Shown: positions 1 through 7,413, counted from the first letter of the stretch. The stretch: DNA of 10,744 nucleotides from JBPCOB01 sp051000715 (GCA_051000715.1 JBPCOB010000138.1:1-10744); one strand, 5' to 3'. Numbers and translations are program-made. The notes: generated from the letters alone by a model not told the origin.

Positions 1-83
1 AGACCGGCAGCCCGAGCCACCTGCCCTGGGGCGGACCCCTCGCGGCGGTCGGCCGACCGGGCGCAGCGGGAGCATCCGGATGA
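1..83 (+). CDS. 3' end of an upstream gene (partial, unidentified)
   Basis: A frame open from the left edge (first full codon at 3) ends in TGA at 81-83, sharing ATGA with the start codon of the next gene at 80. This 4-bp overlap is the typical arrangement of translationally coupled actinobacterial genes, and most third codon positions are G or C. About 26 residues are visible, ending in a Gly/Ala/Pro-rich tail, too few to recognise a family. Actinobacteria often carry two M20 amidohydrolases in tandem (the AmiB1/AmiA1 arrangement of mycobacteria), so an upstream amidohydrolase is one guess, but that is inference from the neighbour only. Confidence 0.45.
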   Translation, partial: TGSPSHLPWGGPLAAVGRPGAAGASG

Positions 84-1267
84 CGGCGCGGACGCCGGCC
101 AGCCGGCTGGCCGATGCCTGGCTCGCCGAGCACTCGGCCGAGCTCGTCGCGGTGCGCCGCGACCTGCACGCCCATCCGGAGCTCGGCCGGCAGGAGCACC
201 GCACGACCGCGTTGCTGGTCGAGCGGCTGACCGGCGCCGGCCTGTCCCCGAAAGTGCTCAGCACCGGCACCGGCGTGGTGTGTGACCTCGGCTCGGGTGA
301 CGGGCCGATCGTCATGCTGCGGGCCGACATCGACGCCCTGCCGCTCGAGGACGAGAAGCCGGTCGCCTACCGGTCGACGGTGCCGGGGACCTGCCACGCC
401 TGCGGTCACGACCTGCACACCGCCGCCGTGCTCGGGGCCGGGCTGGCCCTCGCGTCGGGCGCCGTGCAGGGCACCGTGCGACTGGTCTTCCAGCCAGCCG
501 AGGAGCTGATGCCCGGCGGTGCGCTCGACGTGATCGCGGACGGCTGGCTCGAGGGGGTGACAGCCGCGTACGGGCTGCACTGCGATCCCGGCCTGGAGGT
601 CGGGCACATCGGGCTCAAGCCGGGCCCGATCACTGCGGCATCCGATGCGCTCGAGGTGGTGCTGAGCGGTCCGGGCGGCCACACTTCACGGCCGCAGAAC
701 ACCGTTGACCTCGTGCACGCGCTCGCCACCGTCGCCACCGACCTGCCCCAGGCGCTGTCGCGGCTGGTCGACCCCCGCGCCGGGCTCTGCCTGGTCTGGG
801 GGCACGTGTCGGCAGGCGTCGCCGGCAATGCCATCCCGCGGTCGGGCACCCTCAAAGGCACGGTGCGGGTGCTCGACAAGGCTGCGTGGGACCGTGCTCC
901 GGAGCTGGTGCAGCGCCTGGTCGATGCTCTGGTGAAGCCGTACGGCGCCTCCGCCGAGGTGCGCTACGCGCGCGGGGTACCTCCGGTCGTCAATGACGTC
1001 GCGGCCACCGCGCTGTTCACCGCCGCCGTGCGCGGGTCACTGGGCCCGGGCGTCGCCGTCCCGACCTTGCAGTCGCTCGGCGGCGAGGACTTCGCGTGGT
1101 TTCTCGATCGGGTTCCCGGCTCCATGGCCCGACTCGGGGTCCGGCCGCCGGGACAGGACTTCTCGCACGACCTGCACCAGGGCGGCTTCGACGTCGACGA
1201 GGCGGCGCTGCCCTTCGCCGTCCGGGCGCTGATCGCGGTGGCGCTTGCGGCCTTGTCCGCTACGTGA
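80..1267 (+). CDS. M20 family metallopeptidase / amidohydrolase (N-acyl-amino-acid hydrolase type, AmiA1-like)
   Basis: A full-length 395-residue M20 (M20D-type) amidohydrolase, usual size for the family. These cytoplasmic enzymes hydrolyse N-acyl amino acids, aminoacyl conjugates or small peptides. Visible motifs in order: the N-terminal RRDLHAHPELG (26-36), MLRADIDALPLED (79-91), the metal motif HACGHDLHTA (106-115, ligands C108 and H110), QPAEE (138-142, with E141/E142 giving the catalytic base and a ligand), GLHCDP with H167, the lid-domain segment GGHTSRPQNTVD (199-210), GGEDFAWF (334-341) and the final ligand in LHQGGF (H366). All catalytic positions look intact. The ATG at 80 has a CGGAG ribosome-binding site 7-8 bases upstream and overlaps the preceding stop codon (ATGA), suggesting an operon with the upstream gene. 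The exact substrate cannot be read from the sequence; mycobacterial AmiA1 is a likely relative, not a proven orthologue. Confidence 0.93.
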   Translation: MTARTPASRLADAWLAEHSAELVAVRRDLHAHPELGRQEHRTTALLVERLTGAGLSPKVLSTGTGVVCDLGSGDGPIVMLRADIDALPLEDEKPVAYRSTVPGTCHACGHDLHTAAVLGAGLALASGAVQGTVRLVFQPAEELMPGGALDVIADGWLEGVTAAYGLHCDPGLEVGHIGLKPGPITAASDALEVVLSGPGGHTSRPQNTVDLVHALATVATDLPQALSRLVDPRAGLCLVWGHVSAGVAGNAIPRSGTLKGTVRVLDKAAWDRAPELVQRLVDALVKPYGASAEVRYARGVPPVVNDVAATALFTAAVRGSLGPGVAVPTLQSLGGEDFAWFLDRVPGSMARLGVRPPGQDFSHDLHQGGFDVDEAALPFAVRALIAVALAALSAT

Positions 1268-1294
1268 ACCCGATGTGAGCAGACCGGCGGACCC

Positions 1295-1307
1295 GCCTAG
1301 TCTAGGC
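1295..1307. repeat. Perfect 13-bp dyad with two CTAG cores
   Basis: GCCTAG-T-CTAGGC, 27 bases after the amidohydrolase stop. As RNA it folds into a 5-bp stem with a 3-base loop and is not followed by T residues, so it is a poor terminator. CTAG is usually scarce in high-GC actinobacterial DNA, so two copies in one dyad are noticeable. A protein-binding site is possible but unproven. Confidence 0.3.
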
Positions 1308-1358
1308 CTGCGCCGACATGCCAACCGCCAACCTCATATCCGCGAGTGTCCGCGTCGG

Positions 1359-1371
1359 TGACCGAAGGTCA
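1359..1371. repeat. Perfect 5+3+5 dyad, possible operator
   Basis: TGACC-GAA-GGTCA, in the gap upstream of the DM13 operon, about 345 bases from that start codon. The shape fits a dimeric regulator site, but there is no adjacent regulator gene and no recognisable promoter around it, so function is speculative. Confidence 0.25.
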
Positions 1372-1717
1372 ACTGCGGCGTCCCGACTCGGGTGATAGCG
1401 GTGGCCGGCGGAACCTCGACGCAGCCGGTTTCTGCGCCGAGCAAACAAGGACGTCACCCGAGCGAAGGGGGCTGCGGCCCAAGACGATCACATCGTCGCC
1501 CACCACGTCCGGGCCGCCGAGGCCGAGCTGTGAACCAGCTGATGAGAAGAGGTGCCCAGCGCTCACCGTAACGCTCGGCTGAAGGGCCCGCCGCGCGATC
1601 ACGGGGACTCGTCGGGTTCTGCCTTCTTCCGCGAACGTGATCCCGGTGGCCCCGCTCAGCCGGGCAAACGCCGCCCCGACGTCCTGTCCCGGGCCCGACG
1701 CGTGAAATCATCTCGTC

Positions 1718-2689
1718 ATGTCCTTTTCTACCGGCGTTGGCAGGACCGTGGATCCTGATCTGCATCGCCGGCCGGGCGCGCCGGAGGAGCGCTCCGCCGT
1801 CACGTCGACTCCTGCTGCCCGGCCGGGCAGGAGCGTGCTGGCCGTTCTCGGCCTGGTCGCGGTGCTGGCGAGCGCGTTGGTCGGCGGGAACACTTTAGGT
1901 CTGCGTGAGCGCCTGCTCGGCTCGGAGACCCCGGTGGCGCGTGCGGCCGCGGCCAGTCGGGCCTTCCCGTTCGGTGGCGGGGCGGTGCCGACCGCCGCGG
2001 CGCCGCCGGTTCGTACCGTCCTGCGCTCGCAGCCGTGGTGGCAGCGGGTCGCGACGCTGGAGGGCAACGGCGTGATGACCGCGCGGCCGTTCAGCGTCGA
2101 CAGCGACGCCATCCAGTGGCGGGTCCGGTCGACGTGTCGGACCGGCCAGTTGATCGCCCGGGTTCCTGGTGTGCGGCGTCCCGCGCTGGAGGCCGCGTGT
2201 TCGGCTGCCGCAACGGGTTACGGCACGCGCACGGGCAACGTGAGCTTGGAGGTGACGGCGGACGGGCCGTGGCAGTTGCAGGTCGATCAGCAGGTCGACG
2301 TCCCGTTGGTCGAGCCACCGCTGCCGGAGATGACCGCGCCCGGCGCGGTGAAGGTCGCCTCCGGCTCGGTCTACCGCGTCGATCAGGTCGGGATGGGTAC
2401 GGCCACGGTCTACCGGCTGCCCGACGGGAGTTACGCCCTGCGTCTGGAGGACTTCTTCGTGACCGCCAACACCGACCTCGAGCTCCAGTTCAGCCCGCTC
2501 GAGGCGCCGCGTACGACCGAGGAGGTGACCCCCGGGCGTTCGGCAACGATCGCCGCGTTGGACGTGACGGCCGGCGCGATGAACTTCCGGGTGCCGGCGC
2601 CGATCGACCCGACCTCCTACAAGTCTTTGGTCATCTGGTGTGAGCGGACCCGCAACGCCTACGCCGCAGCCAGCCTGAAGCCGGTATGA
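1718..2689 (+). CDS. Membrane-anchored DM13-domain protein (putative electron-transfer protein)
   Basis: A 323-residue protein with a short basic N-terminus, one hydrophobic signal-anchor segment (about 39-57), and the rest predicted outside the membrane. Residues about 105-200 form a small domain of a kind seen in actinobacterial secreted proteins, with PWWQR near its start and a likely disulfide pair C140/C161. Residues about 207-321 match the DM13 domain: SGSVYRV, VYRLPDGSYALRLEDF (231-246), a central variable part, FRVPAPID (290-297), YKSLVIWCER (301-310) and the closing AAASL. C308 in the WC motif is the near-invariant DM13 cysteine, which has been proposed to act in redox or electron transfer. 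The gene ends in ATGA shared with the RnfD-like gene. The start is uncertain: no good ribosome-binding site precedes the ATG at 1718, and a GTG at 1748 is an alternative that keeps the anchor. DM13 assignment is from motifs; the biochemical role is inference. Confidence 0.85.
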   Translation: MSFSTGVGRTVDPDLHRRPGAPEERSAVTSTPAARPGRSVLAVLGLVAVLASALVGGNTLGLRERLLGSETPVARAAAASRAFPFGGGAVPTAAAPPVRTVLRSQPWWQRVATLEGNGVMTARPFSVDSDAIQWRVRSTCRTGQLIARVPGVRRPALEAACSAAATGYGTRTGNVSLEVTADGPWQLQVDQQVDVPLVEPPLPEMTAPGAVKVASGSVYRVDQVGMGTATVYRLPDGSYALRLEDFFVTANTDLELQFSPLEAPRTTEEVTPGRSATIAALDVTAGAMNFRVPAPIDPTSYKSLVIWCERTRNAYAAASLKPV

Positions 2690-3828
2690 CCACGACGGCG
2701 GGCCTACGACCGCAACCGGCGGCGGCCCGCACGGTGACCTTGCGGGGGGAATCGATCCCCGTCGTCCTGCCGTCGGCCAGGGACCCCAGGCTGAAGCTGT
2801 CCGCGGTGATCATGACGCTGCACGTGCTGGGTCAGACGCTGCTGGACTTCAAAGTCTCCGTCGCCCAGATCGTCGTGGCGATCCTTTTCTGCGCCGTCGC
2901 CGAGACGACCATCACGTTCCGCAGCGCCCGCCGGCTGGTCTGGCCGGCCAGCGGCATCCTCACCGGCAGCAGCATCGCGTTCATCCTGCGGGCCTCGGGC
3001 ACCCGGCACGGTGACTGGTGGAGCCTGCACGGGATCGAGTTCTTCGTGCTTGCCGGGGTCATCGCCCTACTGTCCAAGCACCTGCTGCGCCCACAGGGGC
3101 GACACCTGTTCAACCCCTCCAACATCGGCATCGTCTGGTGCCTGCTGGTGATCGGACCGAACCACGTCTTCGCGCAGTACCTGTGGTGGGGCCCCAACCG
3201 CCTCGGGGTCGCCCTGGCCTACCTGGTGATCGTGCTGGGTGCCTTCTGGATCCTGCGCTCAGTCAAGATGATCCCCATGGCCGGCTCTTTCCTGGTCACC
3301 TTCGCAGTGCTCATCGGGACCCTCGCGCTGGCCGGCCGCAGCTTCATCGCGATCTGGCACGTCGGCCCGATCAGCGGTCTGTCGTACTGGGCCACCATCG
3401 CGCTGTCGCCGGAACTGCTGGTGTTCGTGTTCTTCATGATGTCAGACCCGCAGACCTCCCCCAAGGCTCCCCGCGGCCGCCTGCTCTACGGCGCCCTCAC
3501 CGCAACTATCGCCGCCGCCCTGATCGCCTTCCAACCCGCCGAGTTCGGGATCAAGGTCGCCATTCTCGGCAGCCTCACCGTGGTGTGCGCGCTGGTGCCG
3601 ATGATCGAGAGCGCGGTCCGACGAGGCCAGCTCGGGGCTGCCGGCGAGAGCGGCCCGCCAGCCGGTGCGGCTCTGGTCCAGCAGTGGGCACGCGCGCTAC
3701 GGCGACCCGCGGTGCTTGCCGCGGTACTCATCGCGCTGGCGGTACCGCTGGACACCGCCATCCTGGCCGGCAACAAGCAGGTGATCCTCATCGAACGGGG
3801 CCAGGTCGGCAGCCTCAACGCCCAGTAA
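2686..3828 (+). CDS. NqrB/RnfD-family polytopic membrane protein (enediyne UnbU-like)
   Basis: A 380-residue membrane protein with about ten hydrophobic segments between residues 38 and 361. The family signatures are RHLFNPSNIGIVWC (139-152), corresponding to the NxFNPA region of RnfD/NqrB, and MMSDPQTSPKAPRGR (251-265), corresponding to the TDPVTSP..G region. This places it in the NqrB/RnfD/RnfE superfamily, closest in style to UnbU proteins first noted beside enediyne clusters and also found without them. Canonical relatives carry a flavin and move electrons across the membrane. The covalent-FMN motif SGAT is not evident; the nearest match is SGLS at 230-233, so covalent flavin is doubtful. 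An extra C-terminal membrane helix (about 342-361) ends in a short polar tail. Its ATG overlaps the DM13 stop codon by 4 bp, so the two are probably cotranslated. No other rnf or nqr subunit is visible here. Confidence 0.87.
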   Translation: MTTTAGLRPQPAAARTVTLRGESIPVVLPSARDPRLKLSAVIMTLHVLGQTLLDFKVSVAQIVVAILFCAVAETTITFRSARRLVWPASGILTGSSIAFILRASGTRHGDWWSLHGIEFFVLAGVIALLSKHLLRPQGRHLFNPSNIGIVWCLLVIGPNHVFAQYLWWGPNRLGVALAYLVIVLGAFWILRSVKMIPMAGSFLVTFAVLIGTLALAGRSFIAIWHVGPISGLSYWATIALSPELLVFVFFMMSDPQTSPKAPRGRLLYGALTATIAAALIAFQPAEFGIKVAILGSLTVVCALVPMIESAVRRGQLGAAGESGPPAGAALVQQWARALRRPAVLAAVLIALAVPLDTAILAGNKQVILIERGQVGSLNAQ

Positions 3829-3870
3829 CCCCTCGGACCAATGACCTGATCGTCATCAGCCCCGTCGCCA

Positions 3871-4594
3871 TCAGGCCCCGGAGCCGGGCCCTGGAGCCGG
3901 ATCGACGAACGTCTCATCCAGTTGGAAGATGGCCACGGAGAACGCGTCAGCTCAGCGCCTGTTCCGTGCGTCGTTGTGCTCCAGGGTCCTGGCCAGGCAG
4001 GTGAACTGCCCGTGACAGTGCCGCTGCCGGTGAGGGAGTCGAACTGCCCCGTGCCACTGACGATCTTGTAGGTGCCTTTGACGAGTTCGAGTCCGCCGGT
4101 GGTCTTCACCGGACCGCCCGTGAGCTCCAGCATCCGCTTGCCCGTCCGGCGGAACTGGGACTCGAACGCGATGACGATCTTGACTGTCTCCTTGCCGTTC
4201 TCGCGCAGGAAGGTCGTGATCGTCCCTTGACCGTCCCGCCGTCCCGGACGGCGACACCGATGTCACCGTGCCCTTGATCACGGACCGGATGGGAGCCGGA
4301 TCCTTCACACCCGGGAATGCGGGGTTGAAGTCGAGGCCGACGTTGTTGAAGGGGGGCCCGCAGGCTGCTGCACGCGGTGGAGGAGGTCGTGAAGGACTCC
4401 CTTCGGCAACGGTGATGTTCTGGCCCTTGCGGTTACCATCGAGCCCGAAGGGTCGGTCGGAACCTGGGTGAGACGACCGCTGGGCGTTCCTAACTGGGTG
4501 CCGGTCAGGGTGCAGGCATCGAGGGAGATCGAACCCGAGGGCCGACTCGGCTGCGCTCGTCGGTGCCGAGGTCGCCAGCGCCAAGGCCAGCCCG
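3871..4594 (-). pseudogene. Decayed secreted beta-barrel-like protein gene (multiple frameshifts)
   Basis: No single frame is intact, but joining - strand segments gives one continuous protein. In reading order: a signal-peptide-like end (LALALATSAPTSAA, about 4550-4590), DACTLTGTQLG, GQNITVAEG (about 4403-4430), SFTTSSTACSSLRAP, FNNVGLDFNPAFPGVKD (to about 4350), TVTSVSPSG, GTITTFLRENGKETVKIV, GTYKIVSGTGQFD, GSGTVTG, then FTCLARTLEHNDA, a stop at 3952-3954 and an in-frame continuation SVAIFQLDETFVDPAPG to a TGA at 3871-3873. Frame changes lie near 4010, 4235, 4351-4356, 4400 and 4440, each at a short G/C run. The GTYKIVSGTGQF/GSGTVTG pattern resembles secreted eight-stranded barrels of the allene oxide cyclase-like/dirigent-like type, but that assignment is tentative. 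The left boundary is firm; the upstream start is lost. Confidence 0.6.
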
Positions 4595-4772
4595 GACCGG
4601 ACGGTCGTCTGGCACGGACGTCGGGCTGAGCAGCCCCAGTGGCCGGTGGTGCACGGCATCGGGCGCGCGCACCGGTGTTTCACCCCCTCGTCGTCCTCCC
4701 TGACGTCCAGCAGCAGCACCTGTCCGTGGTCGGACAAGCGGGCGGCCTCAGCTCGGTCACCCTGGCCCGGCT
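4595..4772 (-). pseudogene. Rhodanese-like domain fragment (frameshifted remnant)
   Basis: Reading the - strand across two or three frame changes gives the core of a rhodanese (sulfurtransferase) domain: a VTE piece and EAARLSDHGQ, then VLLLDVREDDE (the classic LLDVRE strand, about 4690-4722), then in another frame APDAVHH, PLGLLSP and VPDDRPV (ending near 4595). In intact actinobacterial rhodaneses this order is followed by a VCRSG-like active-site loop; here VPDDRPV is followed by RAGLGAG with no cysteine. The fragment then runs directly into the remnant of the secreted protein gene. It is broken by frameshifts and lacks the catalytic loop, so it cannot encode a working enzyme. Confidence 0.5.
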
Positions 4773-4931
4773 GTCGTCGCACGGTGCCGCTATCTGCCCG
4801 GAGCAGATCCGACCGTTCCGGCCGGCGACGCACCCTTCCGCAGATAGGGTGATCACCGATGTCCCGCAAGCCGATCTTCGAACGGGAAGCGCGAGGCGAT
4901 CGGGCCTATGGCGCTGGCATCCATCTGGGCG

Positions 4932-5267
4932 TCAGCGCAGGTACCCGCCTACCTCGTTCATGCCGTACCAGTGCACGAGAGCATCGAGCACCGCGGCAGC
5001 GGTGAAGCGGTGCCCGTGCCTGCCGGAACGGGCGGCGAGCTCGCCGACAGCTCGATCAGCGGCCACCGGGCTCAGCGCGACCGTGTTCGCGGCGAACTCC
5101 GCCGGGCGCAGGACGTGGACCGCGGCCAGGAGCTTGTCCCGCGGGAAGTCCTTGACATAGCTCGTGACGAGCGCGCCAGCCCCAGCGACGACCGCGGCCG
5201 CAAGCACGTGGACGTCGTCGCGGTCTGGCAGGGCATACGTCCCGACAAGCGGCTCCCACCCGGTCAC
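4932..5267 (-). pseudogene. 5'-truncated PIN-domain protein (VapC-like nuclease remnant)
   Basis: A 111-residue open frame beginning at a GTG (5265-5267). It matches the C-terminal half of PIN-domain ribonuclease-like proteins: GWEPLVGTYALPDRDDVHVL (3-22), then AAAVVAGAGALVTSYVKDFP with the late acidic residue D40, RPAEFAANTV, and an alpha-helical tail ending YGMNEVGGYLR. The two late acidic positions (within LPDRDD, and D40) are present, but the N-terminal half with the first Asp and the middle Glu is missing. The frame continues upstream only to a TAG about 25 codons earlier, and only AFDDAEV just before the GTG looks family-like. No antitoxin gene is recognisable next to it. Most likely a decayed toxin gene; a short expressed protein cannot be excluded. 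Confidence 0.6.
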
Positions 5268-5475
5268 CTCGGCGTCGTCGAAGGCCGACCGCGGGCTGCT
5301 CCTCGGGCGCCAGCAATGCTGTTTCGGTGAGCTCGCGTGCTACCCAGCTCTTCAGTCGCGGATCGCGGATCGGCAAACTCTGAGGTACGCATGCCACCAT
5401 CCAGTCGAACTGGCCCCACCGCTCGGAAGGGAACTTCTCCGCTGTTCACACAGTTCGCCGGGCTGGCCGGGCTCC

Positions 5476-7413
5476 TCATCCCGGGTCGTCCGCTCCAGCC
5501 TCGCCGGCTGCCGCGGTGGAGCCTTTGGGCGCATCGCCGTCCGTGTCGGGGGCGGACGGCCTACCCGGCTGCATCGAGGACGGACTCTGCCCACCGACAA
5601 TCTCCCCGACCCCGTCCCCGAGCACGGCCACGCCCGCCGTCAGGGGTTCATCTGAGTTGGTCGGAGCGAGGCTGGGCTCGCTGGGCGCAGCGACGTCCGG
5701 GACGAGCGTGCCCGGCGGCACGGCGTCGGCGGTCGTCTCGCCACGCCGTCCGCCGCCGGCAGAACTCACCGGCTCCAGACCTGTGTGATGCACGCGGCGA
5801 CCACCCAGCGCCGAGGACGCGAGCGTGGAGCCGCGAACAACCATTCTCGGCAGGCCGGCAAACACGGCGGCCATGAGCGCAGCCACGATTCCGAGCGTCA
5901 CTGCGGCCAGCCCGATGTCGCGCACCGGCGTGTGCCACCGCGACGCCGCGCGCAGCTCGACGGCCGCGCTGGCCAGGTCCTGCTTGCCGGAAATCTCGTC
6001 GCCGGCTCTGGTGTCGGTCCACACCGCCAGCGCGGTGCGGTTCGCTGACACCAGGCCGAGTCCGCTGCCGAGGTCGGGCAGGTTCGCGTTGGCGTTCGGC
6101 GCCACCCGGGAGTCGAAGGGGCCGTCGGAGAGCCGGGTCCGGGCGGTGAAGCTCATTCCGTGGTTGTAGGACGACTGGAGCGACACCTCGTTCATCACGT
6201 TGTTCGGGTCCGCCCGGCGGTCGTAATAGAGCACGTCGAGCCGCCCGTCCGGTGCGACCGCGAGCTGCGGCAGGTACTGCGCGGTGCGGTCGCCGAGAGG
6301 GGTGTCGTTGACCCGCACGCCCGGTCCGAAGTGCGCACCGCGGTCGGCTGAGGACCAGACCCGCACGTCGGCGTCGCCCGCGCGCCCGTCGGTGAAGCCG
6401 ACGTAGACCCGTCCGCTGTGCTGGTCCACCGCGAGCGAGGGGAAAGGCGGCAGGAAGACGACGAAGCGGGTGGTCGGCACCACTGTGGGGTCCACCACCG
6501 ACTCGTTCCAGGATGCCCCGCCGTCGGTGGAGCGGGCCAGCACCAGTGACCACGGCCCGGGGTAGGGCTGGCCGCCGCGTCCGCCGGACCCACCGTTGTA
6601 GTCCAGCCGGTCATTGCCGAGGTCGAGGTAGAGCAGGTAGAGCATCCCGTCCGGGCCGACCGCGGTCGAGGGCGCGACGATGCGGACGCGATCGAGCGAG
6701 TTGACCTGGACCGGCCGGGACCAACTGCGGCCGCCGTCGTCGGAGCGGGAGAGCACGATCGGGTTGCCGACGTCGGGGAAGAGCAGCGTGCCGACCGAGC
6801 GGGCCAGCAGCCAGGACAGGTAGAGCCGGCCTTGGACGGCGGGGTCGGCGGTGAGCCGGACCTGAAAGGCCCGCGGCCCGGTCACCCGACGCGGCGTGGA
6901 CAGGGTGCGGCCGCCGTCGCCGGAGGAGGAGATCCACACCGCGTTCGGGCCGTTGCCGATGCCGGTCAGGGTGACGAAAGACACATACAGCGTGCCGTCC
7001 GCGCCGAAGGCCGCGTCCGGGGCATAGCACCGCGCCGGTAGCTCTTCGCCGGCCGGGAACGGCACCGGCGTCTGCTGCCAACCGGCGCCGTCGTCGAAGG
7101 AGACCCGCAGCGCGCAGGAGTAGCGCGGGGCGTCGATCCGGTTCGCCACCACGACGTTGCCCGGCCGCCGCGGGTTGCGGGCCAGCGCCGGGGAGTTGTT
7201 GGTCGAGATGTCGAGCGGATCGGTCGCACCGGCGTCGACCGGCACGTTCCCACCGACCGAGGTCGATGCCCGTCCCGGCAGCGCGGAGCTGACCAACAGT
7301 GCCCCGGAGCCGAGCATCAGCAGCGCGCCGGCGGGGATCGCCACGACCCACCATCGCGGTGCGCTTATGCTGCGCGGTGTCGACCTGTCCGCTTCGTGCT
7401 GCGCGGTCATCAT
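5476..7413 (-). CDS. Membrane-anchored BNR/Asp-box beta-propeller protein (sialidase-like fold)
   Basis: A 645-residue protein. A basic N-terminus precedes a first membrane segment (about 21-43). Residues about 65-490 form a propeller with repeated Asp boxes: SFDDGAGW (105-112), SSGDGGRTL (163-171), SRSDDGGRSW (222-231), ARSTDGGASW (293-302), and weaker SSADRGAHF (354-362) and SSYNHGMSF (414-422), about six blades. C100 and C129 could form a disulfide. A second membrane segment (about 498-522) is followed by basic RMVVR and a Pro/Gly/Ala/Ser-rich tail of about 115 residues, so the propeller should be outside and the tail inside. I do not see a clear sialidase catalytic set, so enzymatic activity is not claimed. 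The ATG at 7411-7413 overlaps the TGA of the FtsH-like gene by 4 bp; a second ATG follows directly. There is no strong ribosome-binding site, which fits translational coupling. Confidence 0.88.
   Translation of the reverse strand: MMTAQHEADRSTPRSISAPRWWVVAIPAGALLMLGSGALLVSSALPGRASTSVGGNVPVDAGATDPLDISTNNSPALARNPRRPGNVVVANRIDAPRYSCALRVSFDDGAGWQQTPVPFPAGEELPARCYAPDAAFGADGTLYVSFVTLTGIGNGPNAVWISSSGDGGRTLSTPRRVTGPRAFQVRLTADPAVQGRLYLSWLLARSVGTLLFPDVGNPIVLSRSDDGGRSWSRPVQVNSLDRVRIVAPSTAVGPDGMLYLLYLDLGNDRLDYNGGSGGRGGQPYPGPWSLVLARSTDGGASWNESVVDPTVVPTTRFVVFLPPFPSLAVDQHSGRVYVGFTDGRAGDADVRVWSSADRGAHFGPGVRVNDTPLGDRTAQYLPQLAVAPDGRLDVLYYDRRADPNNVMNEVSLQSSYNHGMSFTARTRLSDGPFDSRVAPNANANLPDLGSGLGLVSANRTALAVWTDTRAGDEISGKQDLASAAVELRAASRWHTPVRDIGLAAVTLGIVAALMAAVFAGLPRMVVRGSTLASSALGGRRVHHTGLEPVSSAGGGRRGETTADAVPPGTLVPDVAAPSEPSLAPTNSDEPLTAGVAVLGDGVGEIVGGQSPSSMQPGRPSAPDTDGDAPKGSTAAAGEAGADDPG

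Larger units (their letters stand above)
1268..1717. other. Intergenic region, no convincing gene
   Basis: About 450 bases between the amidohydrolase and the DM13 gene. Short open frames exist on both strands, but none has a recognisable domain, a good ribosome-binding site or consistent coding bias. It contains two short perfect dyads listed separately. It should hold the promoter of the DM13/RnfD-like operon, but I see no clear -35/-10 pair. There is no strong terminator with a T tract after the amidohydrolase. Confidence 0.5.

Noticed and set aside
1346..1765. Short ORFs on both strands in the gap before the DM13 gene (1346-1582 +, 1369-1602 -, 1454-1765 -)
   Set aside because: No convincing ribosome-binding site or domain, and compositions typical of chance frames in GC-rich DNA.
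3872..3893. GC-rich hairpin (CAGGCCC ... GGGCCCTG) between the convergent blocks, considered as a terminator
   Set aside because: The stem needs a bulge, there is no T tract, and it overlaps the apparent 3' coding end of the decayed secreted-protein gene, so coding sequence explains it.
4859..5005. Small + strand ORF of 48 codons with an AGGGTG-like site upstream, beginning MSRKPIFERE
   Set aside because: No recognisable family, it runs antisense into the PIN remnant, and its later codons show no coding bias. Not supported as a gene.
4639..5160. A 173-residue + strand frame through the pseudogene region
   Set aside because: It is antisense to recognisable rhodanese and PIN sequence and has no domain of its own.
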